Made by a program: the position numbers and the translations under genes | Notes under the pieces: generated by a model | What the model was told of the DNA's origin: nothing | Database searches by the model: none | The model's input: only the letters and a program-made list of their open reading frames with translations | NCBI GenBank assembly: GCA_023447635.1 | Contig: JAEXNA010000166.1 | Coordinates: forward strand, 1-20,264 | Direction of reading: 5' to 3' | DNA length: 20,264 bases | Origin: Vulcanimicrobiota bacterium | Lineage (GTDB): Bacteria > Vulcanimicrobiota > Xenobia > Xenobiales > JADMJV01 | Shown: positions 1 to 12,907 of the stretch, piece after piece | How positions within the stretch are numbered: position 1 is the stretch's first letter | Layout of the letters: each line of letters begins with the position of its first letter

Positions 1-277
1 CTTCCAGAGACATCTGCAGGGCTTGGCGCGAGGCGTCGTGATCCTCGACGACGAGGATATGCAGCGATACCGAGGGGTTCAAGTTGTTGTTCTCACGTCC
101 GGTGTGTGGTTCTAGCAAAACGAAACGCCCCCAGACGCCCTCATGCGGGTCTTCTCTCCCGACGGGAACGATCCTTGCCGTGAGGTCGGGGGGGTCCCCA
201 GGGTCAACGAATTCGAGAGGCGAAGGTTTCTCCGTCCGTCCTGAACCCGGTCCGGGCCGGTGGCGTACTGGGCCCAT
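1..277 (-). CDS. Response regulator, N-terminal part (runs off left edge)
   Basis: The reverse strand is open from an ATG at 277 to the window edge, and an in-frame TGA lies two codons upstream of that ATG. The last ~25 visible residues read SLHILVVEDHDASRQALQ, the first beta strand and acidic pocket (E-D) of a CheY-like receiver domain, so the protein probably takes a phosphate from a histidine kinase. The phosphoacceptor aspartate and any output domain lie outside the window. The ~65 residues before the receiver (including ARIVPVGREDPHEGVWGRF) match no family I recognise. They could be the end of another domain or partly untranslated. A TTG at 82, just before the receiver and preceded by GTGAG, is an alternative start. 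No good ribosome site precedes the ATG at 277. The receiver call is fairly secure; the start and full length are not. Confidence 0.6.
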   Translation of the reverse strand, partial: MGPVRHRPGPGSGRTEKPSPLEFVDPGDPPDLTARIVPVGREDPHEGVWGRFVLLEPHTGRENNNLNPSVSLHILVVEDHDASRQALQMSLE

Positions 278-316
278 GGACAATCAAGCTGAGAAAACGA
301 TCTGGAGCAGCACCTG

Positions 317-928
317 ATGGAGTCCCAATATCGCTATCGAGTCTGGATCATCCGCGGAGCCATGCTGTTCTTCGCCGTGCAGACCTCGACCGAGGCGGTC
401 TCTTACATCTTCGGAGATTTCCGCCAGTTTGACGCGCTTTTCCAGGAAAAGTACACGCGCCACCTGGTCCTGGTGCGCACCCATGCCGCGTTCAGCGTGC
501 TGGCCCTCTGCCTGGGGCTCCTGACCCTCTCGCCGCTAACCTTGCGCTGGCGAATCCACGCCTGGATGGGGCGAATCTACGGTCTGGCCGTAACGGTGGG
601 AGGGGTCACGGCACTGCCCATGGCCCTGATGGCCGAGGGCGGACGCTCCTCGCAACTTGCGTTTTTTCTCCAGGCGAGTCTGTGGCTAGCAACGCTCTGG
701 ACAGCCATCTGGGCGGCTCGCCAGGGACGACTAGCTCTCCATCGGCGGTTCATGGTGCGCAACTACGCCCTCACCTACAGTGCCGTCCTCTCCCGCCTGC
801 TCCTGCACGGACTGCAGCAGGCGGGGCTCGAGTTCAGCGACATCTATCCGTTGCTTTCCTGGACCTGGATGGCCGCGCTAGCCGGCGCCGAATGGTGGCT
901 GGCCACCTGGAGGCCCCATGCGAGATAA
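317..928 (+). CDS. DUF2306-family multi-pass membrane protein
   Basis: This 203-residue protein is very hydrophobic, with about six predicted membrane segments near residues 10-31, 53-76, 84-106, 114-134, 148-165 and 175-195. Family-type signatures are visible: a charged R-T-H before helix 2, RWRIHAWMGRIYG before helix 3, and LHRRFMVRNYALTYSAV before helix 5. This is the conserved H-R-x-x-G-R-x-Y and H-R-R-x-M-x-R-x-Y-A-L pattern of DUF2306 (YozB-like) proteins. The family has no established reaction; conserved membrane-embedded histidines are suggestive only. The start is supported by GGAG nine bases upstream of ATG 317. Its last 11 bases overlap the start of the next gene, so the two are probably translationally coupled. 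Confidence 0.75.
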   Translation: MESQYRYRVWIIRGAMLFFAVQTSTEAVSYIFGDFRQFDALFQEKYTRHLVLVRTHAAFSVLALCLGLLTLSPLTLRWRIHAWMGRIYGLAVTVGGVTALPMALMAEGGRSSQLAFFLQASLWLATLWTAIWAARQGRLALHRRFMVRNYALTYSAVLSRLLLHGLQQAGLEFSDIYPLLSWTWMAALAGAEWWLATWRPHAR

Positions 929-1352
929 ATGCGCTCTCGTATTCCTATTAGTGGCAAGCGCCGGATTCGCTCGGTGGCAGTATGGGCAGGCCGGAGCGGA
1001 GGCCGATTTTCGGGCCTGTCTGGCCAACGTGAAGAAGCTGGCCACGGCGATGGAGATGTATTCGACTGAGCACAAAGGGCGCTATCCGCTAACTTTTCAG
1101 GCTCTCGTCCCAGTCTATCTGCGAGAAGTGCCGCTCTGCCCCGCCGCGGGACGCGACACCTACACTCGAGGGCTAGAACTGGGACCCTACGCCCCCCATA
1201 ACGAGCATGGGTATCAGGATTACTACTACCTGTGCTGCTCGGGTGAAAACCATCGAGGAGCGTCCCCGAATACACCCTGGATCGATGGAGTCACGGGAAT
1301 TCTGTTTCGGGACGAGAAGCAGGAGCTAACCTTTCGCGGATGGCGAGACTAG
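918..1352 (+). CDS. Membrane-anchored pseudopilin-like (GspG-type) protein
   Basis: This 144-residue protein has one N-terminal hydrophobic segment (about residues 5-19) followed by a helix-rich stretch, CLANVKKLATAMEMYSTEHKGRYP. Next come LVPVYLREVPLCPAAGRDTY and a Y/C-rich end with YYYLCCSGENH. This layout resembles type II secretion major-pseudopilin (GspG/type IV pilin-like) C-terminal domains, in which a helix carrying M-x-x-Y-x-x-x-x-G-x-Y-P leads into a small beta region. The canonical G-F-T-L-x-E prepilin peptidase site is missing, so it is probably anchored by its uncleaved N terminus and is not a secretion pseudopilin. Cysteines at the helix start, in LCPAAG and in the CC pair could form disulfides outside the membrane. 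It overlaps the DUF2306 gene by 11 bases. Function unknown. Confidence 0.65.
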   Translation: MRDKCALVFLLVASAGFARWQYGQAGAEADFRACLANVKKLATAMEMYSTEHKGRYPLTFQALVPVYLREVPLCPAAGRDTYTRGLELGPYAPHNEHGYQDYYYLCCSGENHRGASPNTPWIDGVTGILFRDEKQELTFRGWRD

Positions 1353-1416
1353 CTCTTTCGAGTTCTCGACACGCGAGATAGCGCCGGTCGATCCGAGAGC
1401 CCGACGAAGCTTCCAG

Positions 1417-1791
1417 TTAGGTCTTCTCTTTGAGGATTTTCTCTACGTGTCGCATCACGTCTGGCGTCGCGTACGGCTTCACGAAATAGCCAGCGAAATT
1501 GGGAAAATTGCGCGCCTTGTCGAAGTCCTCGCGCGCGCTCTTGGCAGTAAAGATCACCACCGGAAGCGACTTCAGCCCCTCTTGCTCGGAGATGTGCTGG
1601 CACACTTCCCACCCGGTCTTACCGGGCAGCATGATATCGAGTAGCATCAAGTCGGGCACGTGAGTCTCGAGCCGGCGCACGGCCTCGGCCCCGTCGTAAA
1701 CGGGGTCGACCTTGTACCCCGCCCGGGTCAGATTGTAGCAGAGCACCTCGTTGAGTTGCTCATCGTCCTCGACGACCATGATGTCGGCCAT
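1417..1791 (-). CDS. Single-domain response regulator (CheY-like)
   Basis: This 124-residue protein is a complete stand-alone receiver domain. The acidic pocket is E8-D9-D10 (VVEDD), the phosphoacceptor is D52 in LLDIMLPG, the switch threonine is T82 in VIFTAKS, and the conserved lysine is K105 in FVKPYAT. There is no DNA-binding or enzymatic output domain. It therefore likely acts by protein contact, or relays phosphate from the kinase immediately upstream, whose last 32 bases its start codon overlaps. GGAG lies 8-9 bases before ATG, inside the kinase gene, supporting coupled translation. The stop faces the pseudopilin-like gene in a convergent arrangement about 65 bases away; I saw no convincing terminator there. 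Confidence 0.9.
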   Translation of the reverse strand: MADIMVVEDDEQLNEVLCYNLTRAGYKVDPVYDGAEAVRRLETHVPDLMLLDIMLPGKTGWEVCQHISEQEGLKSLPVVIFTAKSAREDFDKARNFPNFAGYFVKPYATPDVMRHVEKILKEKT

Positions 1792-3247
1792 TCTCCTCGT
1801 CTCCTTCCTGCGGCAACAGAATACTGAACTGTGTTCCTTCTCCCGGCACGCTGGCGACCTCGATGGTGCCGCCGTGGACCTCGACGATCTGCTTCACGAT
1901 AGCCAGCCCCAGCCCCGCTCCACCCCGATTGGGCGTGCGGGCGACATCAACTCGATAGAACCGATCGAAAAGGTTCGGAAGGTCAGCTTCCGGGATCCCC
2001 TGCCCATTGTCCTCTACCGTGATGCGAATCCCTCCGCGCGGCCCCCGTGTCACGACCACTCGAACCAGTCCCGAGGCCGGCGTGTGGACCAGCGCGTTGT
2101 CCACCAGATTTAGCAGCATCTGCACCATCCGGTCCCGATCCGCCATCAGCCGGGGGACGTCCGATGCGGCCTCTAACCGAACCTCGGCGAACGGACCTTT
2201 GCGGCCTCCCACCGCCGTTTGAACGACCTCGTCGGCCACCTCGACCAGGTCCACCTCGGACAGCGAGCGCGCCATCGCGCCGCTCTCGATCTGGTCCAGG
2301 TCCAAAAGCTGAGAGGCCAACCGCGCCAGTCGTTCCGTCTGGGTCACGATGCGGGGAAGATAACGCTCGGACAGTTCGGGGTCGTCCGCTCCGTGCAGCA
2401 CCAGCGTTTCGGCCATACTACGGATCGCGGCCAGAGGCGCGCGCAACTCGTGCGACACGTCGGAAACGTACTTTCGTCGCAACCCCTCTAAAAGAGCGAG
2501 CCGCGACGTCATGATGTTCAACGACTCGGCCAACTGCTCGTACTCGAGGGGACCCCTCACATTGACCTTCAGCGCCAGGTTGCCGCCGCTGATCCGCCGA
2601 GCCGCCTTGTTGATAATCTCGACCGGACGCGCGAAGTTGGCCGCCAAAGCCAGCGTGAACAAGACGATCACCCCCGCATAGATCCCCAATCCGATCGTCA
2701 AGGACGTTTGAATGCGGGCGACCTTGGCCTTGACCTGCCAGAGCGAGTAGGACACGCGAAGGACCCCATAGATCTCGGCGCCGGCCCCCAAAATCGGAGT
2801 ATTTACGTACATCGTCTCGTCGATATCTCCGTGCACCGGTCGCTGCCAGGTCGTCGCGTTGGTCGACCCGTCCAGCGCCTTCAGCATCCCTGGCACATTG
2901 CTGTCGCTGACCTTTTCTCCAGGCTCTAACGACGACGAGAACGAAGTCGCCGTGATGATCCCCTGATCGTCGCAGATGACGAAGCGCATGCCCATGTGCC
3001 GGTCCCAACGGTCTACGATGTAACTCAGGCGCAGCAGATTTCCATCCTCGTCAAAGACCGCCGCCGCCATTTCGCTGGTCAACGCCGCCGTCGAGGTCAA
3101 CTGCTGACGCAGTTGGTCGGCATAGAAATTCCACAGCAGCCGATTCAGGAAACTAGCCGCCAGCACCAGGGGAATGCCAACGGCTAGCAGGCTCAGGGCG
3201 ACGAGCCGCCAGCGAATAGTTCGCAGCGAGAAAGGGAAACGGATCAT
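1760..3247 (-). CDS. Membrane sensor histidine kinase
   Basis: This is a 495-residue classical transmembrane kinase. The first membrane helix is at about residues 13-35 and an extracytoplasmic sensor domain at 36-180 (dCACHE/PAS-like, containing FVICDDQGIITATSF). The second helix is at about 182-204 and HAMP at 205-256. The HisKA phosphoacceptor is H266 in SDVSHELRAPL. The ATP domain has N-box N380/N384, G1 DNGQGIP (413-419), F-box LFDRFYR and G2 GGAGLGLAIV (442-451). This is the PhoR/ResE-type layout. All catalytic motifs look intact. It shares an operon with the downstream CheY-like regulator, its probable partner. No Shine-Dalgarno is evident before ATG 3247. The Arg/His-rich last ~14 residues come from the overlap region. 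It diverges from the poly-HAMP kinase across a ~207-base intergenic region, where a shared regulatory zone is possible. The ligand is unknown. Confidence 0.92.
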   Translation of the reverse strand: MIRFPFSLRTIRWRLVALSLLAVGIPLVLAASFLNRLLWNFYADQLRQQLTSTAALTSEMAAAVFDEDGNLLRLSYIVDRWDRHMGMRFVICDDQGIITATSFSSSLEPGEKVSDSNVPGMLKALDGSTNATTWQRPVHGDIDETMYVNTPILGAGAEIYGVLRVSYSLWQVKAKVARIQTSLTIGLGIYAGVIVLFTLALAANFARPVEIINKAARRISGGNLALKVNVRGPLEYEQLAESLNIMTSRLALLEGLRRKYVSDVSHELRAPLAAIRSMAETLVLHGADDPELSERYLPRIVTQTERLARLASQLLDLDQIESGAMARSLSEVDLVEVADEVVQTAVGGRKGPFAEVRLEAASDVPRLMADRDRMVQMLLNLVDNALVHTPASGLVRVVVTRGPRGGIRITVEDNGQGIPEADLPNLFDRFYRVDVARTPNRGGAGLGLAIVKQIVEVHGGTIEVASVPGEGTQFSILLPQEGDEENGRHHGRRGR

Positions 3248-3454
3248 AGAGAGGGTCTGGAGCCGCCTCTTCGCCGCCCACTACGCTTACCCCCGGATGC
3301 ATCCCGATACGATGCACGGTATAGGGCGTACGGATGCGGTAGTATACAGGGCTCCCCTACCCCTGCGACCGAAGTGGCTCCGCTCGGGGAAAGCCTGCGC
3401 GTGCCTCCACCCAGGCACAAGGCTTTCTCAAACCAAAGTTCCGGAGTACCGCCT

Positions 3455-9805
<6,351 letters not shown>

Positions 9806-9926
9806 CGAGACGAATTGAGCGTGACGCGCCTGGCGTCTGAGACCTCCCTCGCGAAGGGTATACTTCAGGATGCCCCACCTGTACCCACCCGGCCACGCGC
9901 GAACATGTTTTCGAAACCTTAATATC

Positions 9927-10319
9927 ATGACTATGAGGGCGCTACGACGAGGGATAGGGATGGTGCTGCTGGCGTTGACGCTGGCCGGTCCCCTCTTCGC
10001 CGCTCCCACCACCACCGAATACCTCGGCTGGCTGGACCAGCGACGTCAGCTCTGGGTGCAAGAGATGAAGCGGATGGAGACCCACGAGCACGGCCAGTAC
10101 CGGGTCGAGTATCGGGCTCTCTCCGAACGAATGGCCGGGGTGCGCGAACTCACCCAGTCGCTAAAAACGGCCAAAGGACCCGAAGAAGAGAAGCTGCGTC
10201 AGAAGCTGATCCTTGAGGTTGGAGAGGTCGAGCAGGGGTTGGAGTTCTTACTCTCCGAGACCCCGGAGCTAGCCGAGGAGACCCCGGCCCCTCCCATCGC
10301 ACCCCCCTCCCCAAGATAA
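9927..10319 (+). CDS. Small secreted coiled-coil-like protein, unknown function
   Basis: I do not recognise a family. From ATG 9927 the product is about 130 residues and begins with a typical signal peptide: basic MTMRALRRGIG, hydrophobic MVLLALTLAG, then PLFAAP, suggesting signal peptidase I cleavage after F-A or A-A. The mature part is charged and helical (WLDQRRQLWVQEMKRMETHEH, later KGPEEEKLRQKLILEVGEVEQGLEFLL), likely a short coiled coil, and ends in a Pro-rich tail (TPAPPIAPPSPR). ATG 9933 and ATG 9960 (the latter after GAGGGATAGGG) are alternative starts; an upstream ATG at 9870 would put the signal peptide too far inside. A TATACT hexamer at 9859-9864 could be a -10 element but lacks a good -35. 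The gene ends just before a bidirectional terminator. Confidence 0.6.
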   Translation: MTMRALRRGIGMVLLALTLAGPLFAAPTTTEYLGWLDQRRQLWVQEMKRMETHEHGQYRVEYRALSERMAGVRELTQSLKTAKGPEEEKLRQKLILEVGEVEQGLEFLLSETPELAEETPAPPIAPPSPR

Positions 10320-10327
10320 ACCCACAT

Positions 10328-10360
10328 AAAAAAAGCCCGCCATAATCGGCGGGCTTTTTT
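10328..10360. terminator. Bidirectional rho-independent terminator
   Basis: A perfect 7-base GC stem, GCCCGCC (10335-10341) and GGCGGGC (10348-10354), has a 6-base loop. It is preceded by a run of seven A and followed by six T. It can stop transcription from both sides, fitting its place between the convergent secreted-protein gene and helicase gene. Confidence 0.93.
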
Positions 10361-10380
10361 CTTACGAGGTCGCGTCGGTG

Positions 10381-11637
10381 TTAGACGATGCGGCGACGGT
10401 TCGGGTTGCGGCGACCTTTGCTCTGCAGCTGGAAAGTGTGCACGACCTTGCCCTTGCGGACGCGGGTGTTGGCCTTGACCTTGATGCCGGCGCCGATCGG
10501 GCTGCCCGTGGTACCGCGAAGCAGCACGGCGTCCGAGCCGCGCTCGCGACGGCCCACGCGGCCCATCAGCTGCTCGATCTCGGCCTCGCCGAAGTGGTCG
10601 GCGTCGGTGACCATCACCATGTCGGCCATCGGCACGTCCAGACCCGAGCCCACCAGATTGGTGGCCACCAGGATGGCGGGCTTATTGTCCCGGAACTGCT
10701 TCATCATGGTGACGCGGTCCTCGGTGGTCTTCGACTTGCCGCGCATGCGCTTGCGGTGCTCGTTCGAGTCGGCCATATCGCCGTGCAGGATCGAGACCGG
10801 CACTCCGAAGCGGTCGCGCACGTACTGCCCGATCACCGGCACGCGAGCGCGGGTTTTGGAGATGATAAAGATACGGCTGCCTTCGTCCAGGTGGCGCTTG
10901 AGCACTTCCATGCCCATATCGATCTGGGAGAAGATGTTCTCGTTCCAGCGCGCCTTCAGGTCGTGCACCACCGTAGGCGGCGAGTCGAACGGACGCGAGG
11001 TCATCTCGAACATCAGGTCATAGGCCTTCTCGGCCTTCAGGAAGCGGTCCACCGCGCTAGGGGTAGCCGTGGTGTACAGCACGGGGGTCTTCAGACCGCG
11101 CAGGTGCTGGAGGTCCTCTTCCTCATCGAAAGCGTTGACGTCGTCAACCACGATCAGAGCGGCCGACTCGAGCAGCCCGCGATACTTGCGGTGCTGCAGC
11201 AGCATAGCGCTGGCAACCACGAAGCGGACGTTGCCGTCCTTGACGTGGTCGATGATCTCGGCGCGCTGGCGGGGCGGAATACCGCCGTGCATCTGAGCCA
11301 CTTCGCGGCCGGTGCCGGCGATACGCTCTTCAAAGTACAGCGCCTGCTGGCGGGCCAGGTCACGGGTGGGGATGAGCACCACCACGACCTGGTCTTTTTC
11401 GATCGCCTGATGCAGGCTGACACGCAAGAAAACTTCAGTTTTGCCCGCTCCGGTGGGGGCCTTCAAGAGCATCCGGTCCGTGCGCGCGGCCCCGTCGATC
11501 TTGGTGTTGAGCCACTCGATGGCCCGTTCCTGGTCGGCGGTAAGCTTGAACTTCTCGCCCTTGACCACGAGTTCGTTGCGCTCGGCAACTTCCTGGCTGT
11601 TCTTATCGATCTGCTCCCAGATCTGCTTTTTATCCAT
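10381..11637 (-). CDS. SF2 DEAD/DEAH-type helicase/ATPase, compact, atypical motif II
   Basis: From ATG 11637 this is a 418-residue, two-RecA-domain ATPase. The reading frame runs open further upstream, but the promoter sits there, so the shorter start is preferred. Motif I is APTGAGKTE (K66), Ia is IPTRDLARQQ, motif II is VVDDVNAF (D165-D166), motif III is YTTATP (189-193), motif V is ATNLVGSGLD, and motif VI is QLMGRVGRRERG (356-366). The Q-L-M-G-R-V-G-R motif and VDDVNAF resemble ComFA/PriA/RecG-type DNA translocases more than RNA DEAD-box proteins. The usual catalytic glutamate of motif II is aspartate here. The last ~25 residues are strongly basic (GKVVHTF to RRNPNRRRIV), a likely nucleic-acid-binding tail. 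No zinc-binding or other accessory domain is present. The substrate (DNA or RNA) and pathway are unknown. Confidence 0.85.
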   Translation of the reverse strand: MDKKQIWEQIDKNSQEVAERNELVVKGEKFKLTADQERAIEWLNTKIDGAARTDRMLLKAPTGAGKTEVFLRVSLHQAIEKDQVVVVLIPTRDLARQQALYFEERIAGTGREVAQMHGGIPPRQRAEIIDHVKDGNVRFVVASAMLLQHRKYRGLLESAALIVVDDVNAFDEEEDLQHLRGLKTPVLYTTATPSAVDRFLKAEKAYDLMFEMTSRPFDSPPTVVHDLKARWNENIFSQIDMGMEVLKRHLDEGSRIFIISKTRARVPVIGQYVRDRFGVPVSILHGDMADSNEHRKRMRGKSKTTEDRVTMMKQFRDNKPAILVATNLVGSGLDVPMADMVMVTDADHFGEAEIEQLMGRVGRRERGSDAVLLRGTTGSPIGAGIKVKANTRVRKGKVVHTFQLQSKGRRNPNRRRIV

Positions 11638-11648
11638 AGATGGACGGC

Positions 11649-11678
11649 ATCTTATCACTGGATTCCGTAAGGTGTCAA
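11649..11678 (-). promoter_or_regulatory. Sigma70-like promoter of the helicase gene, near-leaderless
   Basis: On the minus strand a perfect -35 TTGACA (11678-11673) is separated by 18 bases from TAAGAT (11654-11649), with an extended -10 TG one base before it. The start codon lies only 11 bases after the -10 hexamer. Transcription starting 6-8 bases downstream would leave a leader of about 3-5 bases. No Shine-Dalgarno is present, consistent with leaderless translation. Confidence 0.65.
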
Positions 11679-11775
11679 AGAAATGAGGGCAGAGAGTCTC
11701 ACCAACTCCGCGATTGCCAGCGGACCCAAGCGCCAGCGTAGCAGGAGGCCCGATCCGCAAGCCTAAGCCCTCCCC

Positions 11776-12198
11776 ATGACCGATGAGATCGCCATCTTTC
11801 AAGACTTTGGATTCAAGCTCGCCGTCGTAGACAAGCTCATGTACAAAGACAGCTTGCTGACCCCGCGCTTCGATCTCGCCGAGCACACTGGCCGCCCTTT
11901 CGACGGGATGAAAGACGAAGACTACAGCATCGTCCCCGAAGCGCGAGCCTACTTCGAAGAGCTTCCCGTTCCGGCCCACCTCCTGAAGAGCATCGAAGAG
12001 CTCTACCAGGACGGCGGCGACGAAATCTACCTGCAGATCTGCCCGCAATGGTCGGGCGAGGACGACATCTTCAACATCCGCTCGGCGGCCGACGCCCGCT
12101 GGCTCCCGAACCTCAATCGAGTCACCATCTTCTACGACGACGACCCGACCATCCTGGCCGACTTCGAAGCCCGAGGGATCAGCGCCAGCTGGCTCTGA
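11776..12198 (+). CDS. DUF6892-like small acidic protein
   Basis: This is a 140-residue soluble, acidic protein with no signal peptide or membrane segment. Its pattern (FQDFGFKLAVVDKLMY, LLTPRFDL, YFEELPVPAHLLKSIEELYQDGGDEIY, CPQWSGEDDIFNI, PNLNRVTIFYDDDP) matches what I remember of the DUF6892 family. That family is often found as single-domain proteins or repeated modules linked to immunity-type or toxin-neighbour loci; its biochemical role is unknown. The assignment rests on motif memory, not a search. No close Shine-Dalgarno precedes ATG 11776; AGGAGG at 11743-11748 is too far. It is transcribed divergently from the helicase, with about 138 bases between starts, so shared regulation is possible but not shown. 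Confidence 0.6.
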   Translation: MTDEIAIFQDFGFKLAVVDKLMYKDSLLTPRFDLAEHTGRPFDGMKDEDYSIVPEARAYFEELPVPAHLLKSIEELYQDGGDEIYLQICPQWSGEDDIFNIRSAADARWLPNLNRVTIFYDDDPTILADFEARGISASWL

Positions 12199-12224
12199 GA
12201 GAAACGCCGGTCACCGCGCTGGCT

Positions 12225-12599
12225 TCAACCCCGACTTACTGCGCCCAGGAGGCCGGAACGCCGGGCAGAGGCGGATTCCAAAGATAGCCAGTATCGTTCG
12301 AGGCCGAGCGCGGGTCGTAGCCAAACGGCCGGAGCGGGGCCGGGAGTGAAGGCCGGTCGCGAGGCCGAGATATCGAAAGGCAGCTCCTTCGACGCGATCG
12401 CCTCCTTCAACTTCCAGGGCGACGGCATCAGCAGCAAGTCGTGCGTGCCCGCTCCCCCCAGCGAGACCGTGTCTCCACTCACCCAGGACTCTGGGGTGGG
12501 AGGGGCCGGGGGGAGGGTCGCCTGGGGAGGCACCGAGGGGAGGCTGGTGCTGTAGCGGTTCCAAGCGGTGAAGGTGTTGCTGTATGGGAGGTTCATCAT
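12225..12599 (-). CDS. Hypothetical proline-rich protein, possibly frameshifted
   Basis: The frame from ATG 12599 encodes 124 residues and has a good AGGAGA ribosome site about 8 bases upstream, the best support that it is a gene. The N-terminal part (MMNLPYSNTFTAWNRYSTS, then a Pro-rich run, then VSLGGAGTHDLLLMPSPWKLKEAI) reads like real protein. The C-terminal part becomes Arg/Leu/Ser-rich and less convincing. In another minus-strand frame the same region reads FGYDPRSASNDTGYLWNPPL and stops at 12236, with higher GC at third positions. A frameshift near 12300-12345 is therefore possible. No signal peptide, membrane segment or family recognised. It converges on the DUF6892-like gene; no terminator seen between them. 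Confidence 0.5.
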   Translation of the reverse strand: MMNLPYSNTFTAWNRYSTSLPSVPPQATLPPAPPTPESWVSGDTVSLGGAGTHDLLLMPSPWKLKEAIASKELPFDISASRPAFTPGPAPAVWLRPALGLERYWLSLESASARRSGLLGAVSRG

Positions 12600-12858
12600 A
12601 GTCGTTCTCCTGCGTCGGTTCTTCTTCCTGAACTCAGACTACAGCGCGCGGGTATCCTGGCAGCGCCATCGGCCCCGGCGAATGTTTCCAAGATGTAAAC
12701 CTTGTTAGCAGAAAAGCGGAAGCCAATCCCAGACCACCGCGACTCGACGATACCGACTTCCCGAAAGCCAGCTCCTTATCCATGCTCAAGGCTTTCGCGT
12801 CGTGCTCAACACAATGGCGAGCTCTTGCCCACCGAAACGCGAGCTAGCCCCGAAAAGA
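12600..12858. other. Intergenic region without a convincing gene
   Basis: Between the small hypothetical gene and the terminator of the lipoprotein gene I see no supported coding sequence. Visible structure: an 8-base inverted repeat, CGAAAGCC (12762-12769) and GGCTTTCG (12790-12797), with a 20-base loop and no T-run; and the two-unit dispersed repeat at 12804-12851. The promoter of the 12599 gene should lie at 12600-12720, but no strong -35/-10 pair is evident. Confidence 0.6.
12804..12851. repeat. Dispersed intergenic repeat, copy 1 (two units)
   Basis: Two adjacent units, 12804-12825 and 12826-12845, contain GGCGAGCTCT and AAACGCGAGCTAGCCCC. They align without gaps to 18365-18406 in the other intergenic copy, with 18/22 and 17/20 matching bases, and the AGCCCC following is also shared. 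Both copies lie in noncoding DNA. Confidence 0.7.
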
Positions 12859-12885
12859 AGAAGGGCCCGCATAGCGGACCCTTCT
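12859..12885 (-). terminator. Rho-independent terminator of the large lipoprotein gene
   Basis: Read on the minus strand, a 12-base stem, AGAAGGGTCCGC paired with GCGGGCCCTTCT (one wobble pair), closes a 3-base loop and is followed by TCTTTTC. It begins about 22 bases after the lipoprotein stop codon. Confidence 0.8.
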
Positions 12886-12907
12886 CTCACGGTAGTCCCC
12901 TCGAAGG

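Noticed and set aside
9831..9864. Promoter with -10 TATACT before the small secreted gene
   Set aside because: No acceptable -35 at the right distance; kept only as a remark in the gene entry.
10378..11670. 430-codon plus-strand ORF
   Set aside because: Antisense of the helicase; His/Ala/Asp/Val-rich shadow with no motifs.
11638..12048. Longer helicase start giving 555 residues
   Set aside because: The extra 137 residues are antisense to the DUF6892-like gene, and a strong promoter lies inside them.
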